DNA from: Faecalibacterium sp. UBA1819
Lineage (GTDB): Bacteria > Bacillota > Clostridia > Oscillospirales > Ruminococcaceae
DNA: 64,000 nucleotides
Reading direction: 5' to 3'
Assembly: GCA_002315015.1 (NCBI GenBank)
Contig: DCEX01000035.1
Location: 1-64,000, forward strand
In this document: piece after piece, positions 16,559-25,704 of the stretch
Layout of the letters: each line of letters opens with the position of its first letter
How positions within the stretch are numbered: the stretch's first letter is position 1
Made by a program: the position numbers and the translations under genes
The notes under the pieces: generated by a model
Databases searched by the model: none
Told to the model about the DNA's origin: nothing
What the model saw: only the letters and a program-made list of their open reading frames with translations

Positions 16559-17224
16559 TCAACCCTTGCTCTTGAAAAAATTAGCCGGAAAGCTCAGCAC
16601 CGGAAATGTACGCCGTACCAAAGGCGCATCCGGCACATCCATCTCAAACTCATAATGGTCGTAAGCATTGATCACATGCGTGTCAAAATGGTCGTATTCC
16701 CGCGGAAAGCTGCCGTAATTCATATGTACATGGCCGTGCAGATAAATTTTCGGCTTCCAATCTTCTAACAAGTTGTTAAAACATTCAAATCCGCGGTGCG
16801 GCAAATCTTCTCCGTCATGGCATCCGCGCGCAGGGGCATGAGTCACTAAAATATCAACGCCCTTTGCACGCTTGATTTTAGCCCCCAGCTTTTTAACCCG
16901 ATGGGTCATTTCCTTTTCGTTATACTGATGCGGTCCGTTTTTGTAGCGCATCGAACCACCAAGCCCCGCAATGCGCAGCCCATGGTAGTCATACACTGTG
17001 TCCTCAATGCAAGTGCACCCTTCCGGCGGGTTGCGCTCATATGCGGCATCATGGTTGCCATGTACATACAAAACCGGCGCATGAGTAAACGTAGCTAAAA
17101 ACGATAAATAGCTGGCGCGCAAATCGCCGCAGGAAATAATCAAGTCCACGCCTTCCAGCCGTTCGGGGCGAAAATAATCCCACAGCATCTTACATTCTTC
17201 ATCGGCCAGCGCCAATATTTTCAA
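16559..17224 (-). CDS. Calcineurin-like metallophosphoesterase
   Basis: This 221-aa soluble protein has the metallophosphoesterase motifs in order: ADEE at residues 7-10 in place of the usual DxH, CGDL near residue 32, GNHDAA near 57, THAPARG near 128 and GHVHM near 163. The first motif lacks the standard His, so one metal site is altered or uses Glu. The family hydrolyses phosphomono- or diesters with two metal ions; the substrate is unknown. The start ATG overlaps the stop of the upstream BMP-family gene by four bases, so the two are translationally coupled and probably work together. Confidence 0.88.
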   Translation of the reverse strand: MKILALADEECKMLWDYFRPERLEGVDLIISCGDLRASYLSFLATFTHAPVLYVHGNHDAAYERNPPEGCTCIEDTVYDYHGLRIAGLGGSMRYKNGPHQYNEKEMTHRVKKLGAKIKRAKGVDILVTHAPARGCHDGEDLPHRGFECFNNLLEDWKPKIYLHGHVHMNYGSFPREYDHFDTHVINAYDHYEFEMDVPDAPLVRRTFPVLSFPANFFKSKG

Positions 17225-19152
17225 ATCTGCCCCTCCTTCCTGTAAATTCCCTGTACCTTTACTAAAGGCTTGGCAATTTCAATCAAATCATCAAAAGCAG
17301 GAATTTGCCCGACAATATTATCTGCCAGCCAGTCCATCTTTAAAATTTCTTCCGGCGTAAAGCTGCTGTCGTTTTGCGGGGTTACCAAACGACCGCCTTG
17401 GTCAAACACTTCTCCGCCGAATACATCCACCTTGCCCTCACACAAACCCTGCTTTAAGAACTCCGTCAAACGCTTTGTGCCCGGCGGCAAGCCTCGGCTT
17501 GTCAGCACGTCAATCATACCCGAGCCAATGCCCCACCAGTAGTTCACTGCACATCCATCTTCTGCGGTGTCGGCTTTCCACGTGTTGTTCAAGATGCTGC
17601 GCAGAATTTTTTCGTAGAACTCACCCCAATGCCAAAACGGCATCGCCATGGGAATGGGCTGATTTTCCCTTGTCAGCAGATACACGCCATAAGCGCGCTC
17701 GCCCTTGGGCAGACCGGTGTCGGGGCTGGAAATGACATGAATATCCTTTTCTTTAAACAAATCTAAGCCGCGCCCGTCTTTCTGCGAAGTCCATTGCAGA
17801 TAAATTCTTGCGCGCGGGTTCACCAGCTTTGCACCAATGGCAAACGCATTCACACCGGCCGTCATGCCGTAAATGGGATAGGTGGCAAAGTAGCCGATTT
17901 TATCGTTTTCCGTCAACGCGCCCGCAATCGCGCCCAAAATAAACTTTGCCTCATAGAGCCGCCCGTAATAGGTGCGAATCGTGGGATGGGGCATGTTGAG
18001 CGAGCAGTTTAAAATTTTGACTTCCGGGTGGCGTGCCGCTGCACGCAGGCTTGCCCCGAGCAGCTTCGGCGTTGTGGTGAAAATCACGCTGCTTCCGTCG
18101 CGGATAGCCCGTTCAATCACCTCATCGTCGTCGGTTCCAATGCGGATATTATCATAAACATGGGTATAAACCCGATTGGGCAGCGCTTCCTCGACATAAC
18201 TGCGTCCAAACTCATGCGCATACACCCACGCGCTGGTGTCGGCACTTTTTTCATACAGAAAAGCTGCATTCACCGTAAACTGTTCCAACGGCAAAATTCT
18301 GGAAAGAAGCGGTGCGGAATGGTTTTCCGGCTCCATGGAAACTTCCACGGCTCCAGCCTTCGTCAGTCCAACCACTTCGGGCCAAAGGGCTTCCAGCGTT
18401 TGTTCCATTTCGGCAGACGAACGGCCAATTTGCTGTTCATAGGGATACAGCTCTAAATACATGAGCAGGGCATCCCCCGGGGTGATGGGCAATTTTTTGC
18501 CGCCCAGCTTTTCAAACACCCCGGCAAAGGTATAATATACGGATGCAAAATCGCGCTTTTGTTCCTCTGTCCAAGGCTCGTGCTTGCCGTTGCAGGTCAG
18601 CATCAGCAAGCGCTCAAAGCGCCCCTGCTCGCTAAAGCCGATGAAATTCACTTTCGTGATATCGTAAAACGCAAGAAACTCGTGATAAATCTCGCTGCCC
18701 TTACTGCCGCTTCTGCGCGGAACGACGCGCGTGACATAGCCGGGAATCGAAGCAGCATCGAAGTGCTTCAAAACACTGACGCGCTTGTTGCCTTCCTGAA
18801 CATAGAAGCGGTTCATAAACTCAAAGGCTTTAATGGGGTCACGAATGCCCTCGTTCATATGAGCGGCACACAGGTTGATCCATTTCATCTGAAACTCTGT
18901 GCCCTCTTCAAGCAGCGGCATAAAGTTTGCGGCAAACGCCGCTTTTCGTCCCTCTGTTTTCGTTCCGACAATGGATTCCATCGGAATATTGACAAGGCCC
19001 AGCGGCTCAATTCGCTCTACCTGTGTATTTTCCAAAATATCATCCAGCACTTGTAAATAAGGATAGGCACCCTTCGCGACTCGAAGGCGAAATTCACGGT
19101 GTCCCTTTCTCAGCGCCTTTCGATATTCGTCTTTTGCCTGCTGAATATCCAT
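17221..19152 (-). CDS. BMP-family (basic membrane protein/Med-like) ligand-binding protein without signal peptide
   Basis: The C-terminal 350 residues match the BMP/Med periplasmic-binding fold: VYAHEFGRSYVEEALP, VIFTTTPKLLGASLRAAARHP, TYYGRLYEAKFILGAIAG and GVNAFAIGAKLVNPRARIY. This family normally binds nucleosides outside the cell. Here the roughly 280-residue N-terminus has no signal peptide or lipobox; it contains FYVQEGNKRVSVLKHF, reminiscent of ParB-like domains. The protein is therefore probably a cytoplasmic sensor or regulator rather than a transporter subunit, in the manner of Med. The ATG at 19152 is preceded by GGAGGGG; upstream extension has no ribosome site. It is coupled by a 4-bp overlap to the phosphoesterase. 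The BMP call is confident; the N-terminal domain call is tentative. Confidence 0.82.
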   Translation of the reverse strand: MDIQQAKDEYRKALRKGHREFRLRVAKGAYPYLQVLDDILENTQVERIEPLGLVNIPMESIVGTKTEGRKAAFAANFMPLLEEGTEFQMKWINLCAAHMNEGIRDPIKAFEFMNRFYVQEGNKRVSVLKHFDAASIPGYVTRVVPRRSGSKGSEIYHEFLAFYDITKVNFIGFSEQGRFERLLMLTCNGKHEPWTEEQKRDFASVYYTFAGVFEKLGGKKLPITPGDALLMYLELYPYEQQIGRSSAEMEQTLEALWPEVVGLTKAGAVEVSMEPENHSAPLLSRILPLEQFTVNAAFLYEKSADTSAWVYAHEFGRSYVEEALPNRVYTHVYDNIRIGTDDDEVIERAIRDGSSVIFTTTPKLLGASLRAAARHPEVKILNCSLNMPHPTIRTYYGRLYEAKFILGAIAGALTENDKIGYFATYPIYGMTAGVNAFAIGAKLVNPRARIYLQWTSQKDGRGLDLFKEKDIHVISSPDTGLPKGERAYGVYLLTRENQPIPMAMPFWHWGEFYEKILRSILNNTWKADTAEDGCAVNYWWGIGSGMIDVLTSRGLPPGTKRLTEFLKQGLCEGKVDVFGGEVFDQGGRLVTPQNDSSFTPEEILKMDWLADNIVGQIPAFDDLIEIAKPLVKVQGIYRKEGQI

Positions 19153-19301
19153 ACTTCCCCTCCGTTCCCTCATGTACAAGGTTCTTTCTTTCATCTTAAC
19201 CCGATATGAAATAAAATGCAATATTGTTTTCACAACATTTCCATATTATAATAAGAAATAAAAAAATAGATACAAAAAAATCATCGAAAAGGAGCACCCT
19301 G

Positions 19302-20738
19302 ATGGACGACGTCAAACAAATTGAGCAAATTGTCACCGAGCAAAGCGATGCGCTCAAACAGGCTGCAAAAGCCGTTTGGGAAGCGGCAGAACTGAACTGG
19401 CGCGAAGAAAAAAGCGCCGAAGCGCTCAAGCAATATCTGCATACACAAGGATTTTCCATAACAGCACCAGCCTGCGGGATGGACACCGCATTCATCGCAC
19501 AGCAAACCGTGGGCAGCGGCGGGCCGGTTATCGCTTTTTTATGTGAATACGATGCGCTGCCCGGGCTTTCGCAAGCTGCGGCTGAAACCGCGCCGCACGC
19601 TGTCTGTGCCGGTGCTCCCGGCCACGGATGCGGCCACAATTTGCTGGGAACCGGTGGTGCAGGCGCAGCCGTGGCTCTCGCAGCAGCATTGAAAGCGCGC
19701 GGCCTCAGTGCCACGGTGCGCTGTTATGGCTGCCCGGCAGAAGAAGACGGCGGCGGCAAGGTGTTTTTTGCGCGTGAAGGCGCTTTTGACGACGTGCAGG
19801 CCGTGTTTGCATGGCATCCGGGTGACGCCAACTATGTTTTGGGGCAAGGGACGCTTGCGGTCACCGGCGTGCTGTATCGCTTTGCGGGTGTCACAGCACA
19901 CGCGGCAGCCGCCCCGCACACAGGCCGGAGTGCGCTGGATGCGTGTGAACTGATGAACGTTGGCTGCAATTATCTGCGCGAACACATTCTGCCCACGGCA
20001 CGGCTGCACTACGCTTATCGGGACACCGGCGGCACTGCCCCCAATGTTGTTCCCGACCGCGCTTGCCTTCATTACTATATCCGCGCTTGTAAAGTAAAAG
20101 ACATGATGGAGATTAAAAAACGTGTCGACGATGTTGCGCGCGGTGCAGCGTTGATGACAGGCACAACGCTGACAATTGAAGAAGTGGATGGGTTTTCCGA
20201 CTTTGTCCCCAACCGCACTTTGAGCGAGCTGACCGCGCAATGCTTGCAGGAAGTGGGTGCGCCGCCCTTTGACGAACAGGACGAAGCGCTTGCCCGCCAT
20301 TTTGCCGATACCTTTTCGCCCGAAGCGCGTATGGCCAATTTGGCAGTGAGCTGTCACCAGTCGGGCTTACCGGTGGACATGCTGGCCGGACAAGCATTGT
20401 GCCGCACCACCGCCCCCTACCATCACGAACCCCACCAAACAGAACCCGGCAGCACCGATGTTGGGGATGTCAGCTACTGCGCCCCCACCGTTCAGCTGTA
20501 TTGCAGCTGCTGGGCGCTGGGAAGCGGCGGGCACAACTGGCAAGTGACGGCCCAAAGCGGCTCTGTGCTGGGGGAAAAAGGCATGTTGACCGCCGCCAAA
20601 GTGCTGGCGCTGGCCGGACTGCGTGCAGTCGAAAATCCCGCTTTGCTGCAAGCGGCTGCCGAGGAATTGCACCAAGCTTGTCCCGAAGGCTATTGCTGTC
20701 CGATGCCGCAAAACGCCCAGCCGCACCCTGCGTTATAA
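19302..20738 (+). CDS. M20-family amidohydrolase, AbgB-like
   Basis: This 478-aa metallopeptidase resembles the p-aminobenzoyl-glutamate hydrolase subunit B branch of M20 amidohydrolases. Visible metal ligands are [11 protein letters not shown] (about residue 110), PAEEDGGGK (about 146) and FAWHPGD (about 167), with the C-terminal [13 protein letters not shown] segment typical of the branch. It should be a cytoplasmic zinc or manganese enzyme cleaving an amide bond of an N-acyl or N-aryl amino acid. The ATG at 19302 follows AAGGAG by eight bases. The dCMP deaminase gene starts 23 bp downstream, so they may be co-transcribed. The exact substrate is not predictable. Confidence 0.88.
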   Translation: MDDVKQIEQIVTEQSDALKQAAKAVWEAAELNWREEKSAEALKQYLHTQGFSITAPACGMDTAFIAQQTVGSGGPVIAFLCEYDALPGLSQAAAETAPHAVCAGAPGHGCGHNLLGTGGAGAAVALAAALKARGLSATVRCYGCPAEEDGGGKVFFAREGAFDDVQAVFAWHPGDANYVLGQGTLAVTGVLYRFAGVTAHAAAAPHTGRSALDACELMNVGCNYLREHILPTARLHYAYRDTGGTAPNVVPDRACLHYYIRACKVKDMMEIKKRVDDVARGAALMTGTTLTIEEVDGFSDFVPNRTLSELTAQCLQEVGAPPFDEQDEALARHFADTFSPEARMANLAVSCHQSGLPVDMLAGQALCRTTAPYHHEPHQTEPGSTDVGDVSYCAPTVQLYCSCWALGSGGHNWQVTAQSGSVLGEKGMLTAAKVLALAGLRAVENPALLQAAAEELHQACPEGYCCPMPQNAQPHPAL

Positions 20739-20761
20739 ACCAAATCAAAGGAGAGCGCACA

Positions 20762-21247
20762 ATGAAGCGTCAAGACTATTTAACATGGGATGAGTATTTT
20801 ATGGGCATTGCCTTGCTGAGCGCACAGCGCAGCAAGGATAATTCTTCACAGGTTGGTGCGTGTATTGTCAGCCAGGAAAATAAAATTTTATCTTTAGGCT
20901 ACAACGGAATGCCCATCGGCTGTTTTGACGATGACATGCCGTGGGAACGCGAAGGCGAACCGTTGGAAACAAAATATATGTATGTGTGCCACGCCGAGCT
21001 GAACGCGATTTTAAACCACGCGGCCGGAACCGGCAGTTTAAAGGGCTCTCGCATTTACACCACGCTGTTTCCCTGCAATGAATGCGCCAAGGCAATTATT
21101 CAAAGCGGCATCCGTGAAGTAATTTACTATGAGGATAAATATGCCGATACCGATTCGGTAAAGGCTTCCAAACGGATGTTTGAAATGGTGGGCATCACCT
21201 TCCGCGCCTATCAAAAAAGCGGCCGTCAATTCACTTGTTCCCTTTAA
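20762..21247 (+). CDS. comEB: Deoxycytidylate (dCMP) deaminase family protein
   Basis: This 161-aa zinc enzyme has the cytidine/deoxycytidylate deaminase motifs: CHAELNAIL (His and catalytic Glu) and [10 protein letters not shown] (two Cys ligands). The N-terminal [18 protein letters not shown] and the spacing match dCMP deaminases (ComEB/Dcd type), which make dUMP for thymidylate synthesis. AAAGGAG precedes the ATG. It follows the M20 amidohydrolase at 23 bp and ends before a terminator. The symbol is assigned by family resemblance; no competence genes are nearby. Confidence 0.88.
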   Translation: MKRQDYLTWDEYFMGIALLSAQRSKDNSSQVGACIVSQENKILSLGYNGMPIGCFDDDMPWEREGEPLETKYMYVCHAELNAILNHAAGTGSLKGSRIYTTLFPCNECAKAIIQSGIREVIYYEDKYADTDSVKASKRMFEMVGITFRAYQKSGRQFTCSL

Positions 21248-21273
21248 CCGTTTTTTCTTGATGAAAATATTAT

Positions 21274-21306
21274 AAAAAGCCGCACCGAAAATTCCGGTGC
21301 GGCTTT
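21274..21306 (-). terminator. Terminator of the [FeFe] hydrogenase gene (may act both ways)
   Basis: AAAGCCGCACCG (21276-21287) pairs with CGGTGCGGCTTT (21295-21306). On the minus strand the hairpin ends in five T residues. It lies between convergent genes and may also terminate the plus-strand deaminase transcript. Confidence 0.85.
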
Positions 21307-21320
21307 CACTTTTAAAAATC

Positions 21321-22829
21321 TTATTCGTGCAGCAAGTTAAGCGAAATCTCATACTTCGAGTCGAGCGCACACTTCTGCGGTGCAGTTGCTTTGTACTTGT
21401 TTACAGCTGCCGTTGTCTTGACGGGGCTGAGCACCGTGCCTGCACCAGCTACGCAGCCGCCGGGGCAAGCCATGCCCTCCAGCAAATAGCCGTCCAGCTT
21501 GCCGGCTTTGGCCATCATGAGCATTTTTTTGCAGTCCTGCAAGCCCTGAGCAGCCATGACCTTCACTTCGCGGTCGGGGTCCAAACGCTTGATGGCGTTC
21601 ACCACTGCGTTTGCCACGCCGCCGGACACTGCAAAGCCGCGTCCGTCTGCGGTTGCTTCTGTCGGCTCTTCTTCCTCGGCAATTTCAGAGAACTGGATGG
21701 CGCGCGCGGAGAACATGCCCATCACTTCTTCAAAGGTCAAAACAAAATCCACGTCGCTACGCACGCTGCGGCGGCTGGCCTCCAGCTTCTTTGCAGCGCA
21801 CGGCCCGATGAACACAATTTTGCAATCGGGGTTTTCTTTCTTCAAAAGACGTGCTGTCAGCACCATCGGGGTCAAAGCCATGGAGATATACGGGGCAAAA
21901 TCCGGGAACAGCTTTTTCGCCATCACGCTCCACGCCGGGCAGCAGGATGTCGCCATAAACGGCTGTTTTTCCGGCACTTCACGCATGAAGTCCTTTGCTT
22001 CCTCAATGGTGCAAAGGTCTGCGCCGATGGCAACTTCTGCCACATCGTCAAAGCCCAAAAGCTTCATAGCGGGCTTGAGCTTTGCAGCAGTCATCTCGGG
22101 GCCGAATTGGCCGATAAAGGCCGGAGCCACAGCTGCAATCACGCGCTCGCCGCTGTTGATCGCCTGAATGACCTGGAAAATCTGGCTCTTGTCTGCAATT
22201 GCGCCAAACGGGCAGTTAACAAGGCACATACCGCAGGAAACGCACTTATCATAATCAATGGCGGCATGACCCTGCTCGTCCGAGCTGATGGCATCCATGC
22301 CGCAGGCTTTGGCACACGGACGCTCCATTTTATTGATGGCGCCATAGGGGCACACATTGGCGCACTGACCGCACTTAATGCACTTGTCCTGATCGATCAC
22401 GCTTTTGCCGTGAACAATGGAAACAGCCTTCTTCGGGCAGATCTCCACACAGGGATGCTCCAAACAGCCTTGGCACATGTTGGTGACATGATAAGACTTC
22501 TCCGGGCAGGCGTTGCAAGCAAACTTGATGATATTGATGAGAGGCGGCTCGTAATATTTTTCGGGGATTGCGCATTCCTCAATGCCGTCCGTCAGGGGTG
22601 CATGCTGATCAACCGGGCGCAAAGGAAGGCCGCAGGCCAAACGCAAACGCTCGCCGACAATGGCGCGCTCCAGAAAAATACTGTCGCGATATTTGCCCAC
22701 TTCACCAGGCAAAATTTTGTAGGGCAGCTTTTCGATGCGGTGATAGTCGCCGCCTTCATACGCCATTCTTGCCACTTCGGTAAACACCTTGCGGCGGATG
22801 TCGGTTACAGAAGAATAGATGCCACGCAT
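21321..22829 (-). CDS. [FeFe] hydrogenase, group B-like monomeric form
   Basis: This 502-aa protein has several CxxCxxC ferredoxin motifs (for example CIKCGQCANVCP and CVSCGMCLVNCP) in the N-terminal half, then the H-cluster signatures TSCCPAW (Cys296), GPCAAKK (Cys344) and MACPGGCVAGAG (Cys455, Cys459). All four cubane-ligating cysteines are present, so an active H-cluster is possible. The second motif lacks the usual Met before PC, and the last motif reads AGAG instead of GGGG. The N-terminus MRGIYSSVTDIRRKVFTEV resembles the group B1/B3 subclass. It stands alone, without electron-bifurcating partners or maturases in the window. AAGGAG precedes the ATG by 11 bases. Role: H2 evolution or uptake coupled to ferredoxin; a sensory role is possible. 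Confidence 0.88.
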   Translation of the reverse strand: MRGIYSSVTDIRRKVFTEVARMAYEGGDYHRIEKLPYKILPGEVGKYRDSIFLERAIVGERLRLACGLPLRPVDQHAPLTDGIEECAIPEKYYEPPLINIIKFACNACPEKSYHVTNMCQGCLEHPCVEICPKKAVSIVHGKSVIDQDKCIKCGQCANVCPYGAINKMERPCAKACGMDAISSDEQGHAAIDYDKCVSCGMCLVNCPFGAIADKSQIFQVIQAINSGERVIAAVAPAFIGQFGPEMTAAKLKPAMKLLGFDDVAEVAIGADLCTIEEAKDFMREVPEKQPFMATSCCPAWSVMAKKLFPDFAPYISMALTPMVLTARLLKKENPDCKIVFIGPCAAKKLEASRRSVRSDVDFVLTFEEVMGMFSARAIQFSEIAEEEEPTEATADGRGFAVSGGVANAVVNAIKRLDPDREVKVMAAQGLQDCKKMLMMAKAGKLDGYLLEGMACPGGCVAGAGTVLSPVKTTAAVNKYKATAPQKCALDSKYEISLNLLHE

Positions 22830-22951
22830 AACTCCAAAAACTCCTTCGTTATTTTTTGCACAATCATCATACCACTACCGGCTGTCAAGCGCAATAGCTT
22901 TGCCGGACATTTGTTGAAAAAACCTATATTTTTATTGAAAAAAATCAGTTT

Positions 22952-24190
22952 TTAAGGATGATTGTTTTGTGTAGTCCCGGCAGGCGGAACGTCTTGTGCT
23001 TCGGGCAGTTCCGTCTGCTTGTGCAAAAGGCGCGGGGCCAGCGTTTCAATGGCAAACGCCCCCAGCGGCGCCGTTAAAAAGATGGCCAAAACAGCAACGG
23101 AAAGCACCGTTGCCCCGCACGACAAGCCCATGGCCAAAGGAATGCCGCCAATGGCCGCTTGAACGGTGGCTTTGGGCGTGTACGCCGCCATGCAGAAAAA
23201 GCGCTCCCCTTTCGACAGCGGCGTTTTAAGCACACTCACCCATACGCCAATCATGCGCATAACCAAAGCGCCCGCAATGAGCGCCACAGCAGCCAAAACG
23301 GTTTTCAGTGCTTGTGCCGGGTCAACTGCCGCGCCAACCAAAACAAACAAAAGCGGTTCCGCTCCCACCCAAAGCTTGTTGTACTTTCCGCACAGACGTG
23401 CCGATGCCGCCGGCAGTTTACGTCCCATCACAGCCGCGCAGATCATCACAGCGATTAAGCCGGAAAAGCCGATTACTCCGGTGAACAGCGATTCGGCGCT
23501 CACCAGCAAAAACGACACACTGAGCAAAACCAGCACTTTCGCGCTGTCGCGCATGTGATGAGAGCCAAAGAAAGCCGCCAGCAGCGCGCCGCACACCACA
23601 CCGGCTGCCACGCCCAAAACCAAAGAGGTGGGAATGCGCAAAAACTGTCCTGCTGAGAAGTTTTGCCCAGCTGCGATGTCAGTAAACGCGGTAAATAAAA
23701 CAATGACAAATACATCGTCCACCGACGCGCCCGCCATAATCAGCTGCGGAATGCCCTTATCCGTGCCAAGCCGCTCCTCGGTCAAGCGCAGCATTTTGGG
23801 CACAACTACCGCCGGGGAAACGGCGGCAATCACCGCGCCGAGCACTGCGCTTTCCACCCTCGACAATCCCAGCAGCGGAGGAGCCAGCAGCACCGTGCCC
23901 GCAATTTCAAAACAAGCAGGCACAAAACACAGCAAAATCGCCGGACGGCCCACACGGCGCAGCGCCGCAAAATCCATGCTGAGGCCCGCGCGCGTCAGCA
24001 CAATAATGAGTGCAATTTGGCGCAGCTGTGCCGAGATTCCCAGCAAAGAGCTGTCCAAAAGATTGGTTGCATACGGCCCCAACAAAACGCCCGTCAGCAG
24101 CATCCCCGGCAAGGCGGGCAAGTGCAGGCGCTGCATGGCCCACCCCAAAAACATGGCGCATAAAAACACCAGCGCTAAACTCAACAACAT
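22952..24190 (-). CDS. Cation:proton antiporter (CPA family), fluoride-riboswitch associated
   Basis: This 412-aa protein has about 12 membrane helices and the CPA-type antiporter layout: GMLLTGVLLGPYATNLLD near the N-terminus, AVIAAVSPAVVVPKML in the middle, where such antiporters carry acidic exchange residues, and a final MGLSCGATVLSVAVLAIF segment. Here the helix-5 region reads GASVDDVFVIVLF with adjacent Asp residues, typical of CPA2-like transporters. It exchanges H+ for a cation or, by context, may help relieve fluoride stress. I start at the ATG at 24190, behind AAGGAAAGGA; the frame extends to 24217. A fluoride-type riboswitch with terminator occupies the 5' leader. Members of this antiporter group are among the known fluoride-riboswitch regulons. 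Confidence 0.88.
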   Translation of the reverse strand: MLLSLALVFLCAMFLGWAMQRLHLPALPGMLLTGVLLGPYATNLLDSSLLGISAQLRQIALIIVLTRAGLSMDFAALRRVGRPAILLCFVPACFEIAGTVLLAPPLLGLSRVESAVLGAVIAAVSPAVVVPKMLRLTEERLGTDKGIPQLIMAGASVDDVFVIVLFTAFTDIAAGQNFSAGQFLRIPTSLVLGVAAGVVCGALLAAFFGSHHMRDSAKVLVLLSVSFLLVSAESLFTGVIGFSGLIAVMICAAVMGRKLPAASARLCGKYNKLWVGAEPLLFVLVGAAVDPAQALKTVLAAVALIAGALVMRMIGVWVSVLKTPLSKGERFFCMAAYTPKATVQAAIGGIPLAMGLSCGATVLSVAVLAIFLTAPLGAFAIETLAPRLLHKQTELPEAQDVPPAGTTQNNHP

Positions 24191-24264
24191 TTTCCAACAT
24201 CCTTTCCTTCTTCGCACGCGGTATTTTTTGCAAAATCCGCGCTGTATGTTCGCCTGCGGGCAGC

Positions 24265-24311
24265 AAAAAAGGCTGACAACCCCTGCAAGCGCGTTGCAGA
24301 AGTCATCAGCC
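24265..24311 (-). terminator. Riboswitch-controlled intrinsic terminator
   Basis: On the minus strand an 18-bp uninterrupted stem (24271-24311 with a 5-nt loop CGCGC, including four G-U pairs) is followed by TTTTTT (complement of 24265-24270). Its 5' arm contains the CTGATGACTTC segment that the fluoride aptamer needs for its pseudoknot, so the two folds are mutually exclusive. Confidence 0.88.
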
Positions 24312-24397
24312 TGTCAAATTCTTTTTCGTGTATCAACAGCGAAAAGTATTTCTCAGCGGTTTGGGGCAAATCCCGGGGAGAACTTCATTCCCCATAC
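24290..24397 (-). promoter_or_regulatory. Fluoride riboswitch (crcB motif) candidate
   Basis: Read on the minus strand, the leader starts with the hairpin GGGGAATGAAGTTCTCCCC (complement of 24375-24393) and ends with GGCTGATGACTTCTGC. These match the crcB consensus ends (GG-GATG-GTTC-CC and GCTGATGACTCCTAC). The pseudoknot partners covary: GAAGT in the first hairpin faces ACTTC in the second, where the well-known Bacillus cereus element has GGAGT and ACTCC. One extra A (GGGGAATG rather than GGGGATG) and an extended central region are deviations. Fluoride binding should stabilise the pseudoknot, prevent the overlapping 18-bp terminator and turn on the antiporter gene. Confidence 0.75.
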
Positions 24398-24404
24398 TTG
24401 CGGG

Positions 24405-24433
24405 ATTATAGCACAGCTGCTTTAAAAAATCAA
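24405..24433 (-). promoter_or_regulatory. Promoter of the riboswitch/antiporter transcript
   Basis: Minus-strand TTGATT (complement of 24428-24433) is followed by exactly 17 bp and a perfect TATAAT (24405-24410). Transcription would start near 24398, immediately before the aptamer hairpin. Confidence 0.85.
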
Positions 24434-24443
24434 GCCCACGCGT

Positions 24444-25490
24444 TTAAGCATTCGGCTGAACCGTTCCCAGTGTCGTGCCTGGGTAATAGTGCGCCAAAAT
24501 TTGGTCGTAAGAAGTGCCGTTGAGCGCCATGACATTGGCTGCAAACTGGCTCATGCCTACACCGTGACCGTATCCTCGCGTGACAATGGTAAAGCAGTCA
24601 TTTGTCCAAGTAATGGTAAAGTCGGTGCTGCGCAGCCCCAGCGCCGTGCGCAGGTCGGAAGCTTTGCACTTGGTTTGGCCGATCATTACACTGGTGACAT
24701 AATTTTGCTCGTTGCGCTGGAACACGCCAAACCACTGCGAAGGCTCGGCAGAACAATCAATCCCCGCAAAATGAGAGGTTAAAGCGTCTTTCACCTCTTG
24801 CGCTGTCATCGTGAGCGTTTCTTCAAATTCGGGGCTTTGCGTGTCGGCAGACGAATCGACAGGGGTTAAGTACGCAACACTCTGCCCCCAAACATCCTCG
24901 GCACTTTGCGTCATTCCGTTTGAAATTGCGTGATAGCAGGCTGTAACAGGCTCGCCCTCATAAGTCAGAACCTGTCCGATAATGGGCTCAATTAAGCTTT
25001 TTAATCGCTGGTAATATACCTCATAATCTTCTCCCCACAGCATTTTCATTTCTTTTTGCGTAATATAGCCCAGCTTTCGGGTGGGGTCGGCCTCAAAGTC
25101 AGCATTTGCGTCCAAAAGCTTTTGCTCTTTGTTTGGGTTCTGCTGCAACGCCAGTGCATAGCTGTGTGCCGCCACAGCCTGTGCCATTAAAGCATCATCG
25201 GCATAGGTCATGGGCATTTCCGCCGCCACTGCGCCAATCGTGTAGTCCAGCGCCGACACCACGCTGACGCGCCCGGTGGTGGCATCTAAAATAGAAAAGT
25301 AGTCGCCCGTCGTTGTTGGCTCTTGCGCGGTCTGCTCCTGCGGCTGGGCTTCGCTGTCGGCCAACGGAACACTTTCCGCGGTGCTTTGCGGGCTTTGCTG
25401 CGGCGTGCCGCCTTTCCAGAAAAACGCCGCCAACGGCACCAGATAAATCAATGCGGCAAATAGCAATAGAGCGGGTACAATACGTTTCAT
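24444..25490 (-). CDS. spoIID: SpoIID/LytB-domain sporulation protein
   Basis: This 348-aa protein has one N-terminal membrane anchor (PALLLFAALIYLVPLAAFF), a Ser/Gln/Glu-rich linker to about residue 75, and a SpoIID domain: EMPMTYADDALMAQAVAAHSYAL with the catalytic-type Glu, ending in GYGHGVGMSQFAANVMALNG. SpoIID is a lytic transglycosylase that degrades septal peptidoglycan during forespore engulfment. The ATG at 25490 follows AGGAGG by eight bases; upstream extension is spurious. It is not accompanied by spoIIP or spoIIM here. The domain also occurs in LytB-type proteins, but length and anchor fit SpoIID. Confidence 0.87.
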   Translation of the reverse strand: MKRIVPALLLFAALIYLVPLAAFFWKGGTPQQSPQSTAESVPLADSEAQPQEQTAQEPTTTGDYFSILDATTGRVSVVSALDYTIGAVAAEMPMTYADDALMAQAVAAHSYALALQQNPNKEQKLLDANADFEADPTRKLGYITQKEMKMLWGEDYEVYYQRLKSLIEPIIGQVLTYEGEPVTACYHAISNGMTQSAEDVWGQSVAYLTPVDSSADTQSPEFEETLTMTAQEVKDALTSHFAGIDCSAEPSQWFGVFQRNEQNYVTSVMIGQTKCKASDLRTALGLRSTDFTITWTNDCFTIVTRGYGHGVGMSQFAANVMALNGTSYDQILAHYYPGTTLGTVQPNA

Positions 25491-25573
25491 GTAAAATCCT
25501 CCTGCTTTCTTCATTGAGACAAACGGCGCTTTGTCAAAAGTGCGCTGTGCCTTTGCGTTTTCGGTGGTCGTTC

Positions 25574-25601
25574 TTGTTTTTTCTGTAAATTTCTGTATAA
25601 T
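25574..25601 (+). promoter_or_regulatory. Promoter of the citrate synthase gene
   Basis: TTGTTT (25574-25579), a 16-bp spacer and a perfect TATAAT (25596-25601) lie about 104 bp upstream of the citrate synthase start. The spacing is one base short of optimum and the -35 is partial. Confidence 0.6.
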
Positions 25602-25704
25602 ACATATTATGGCTGTTGCACGATTGGATGGAACGTGTGACACCTATGCACAATCGGTGCATAGAAATAGAGAGGGAATTTTAAGGGAAAGGAGTTGTGA
25701 AGGC

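Noticed and set aside
21297-22955. 552-codon plus-strand open frame opposite the hydrogenase
   Set aside because: It is antisense to a gene with all H-cluster motifs and has the composition of a shadow frame.
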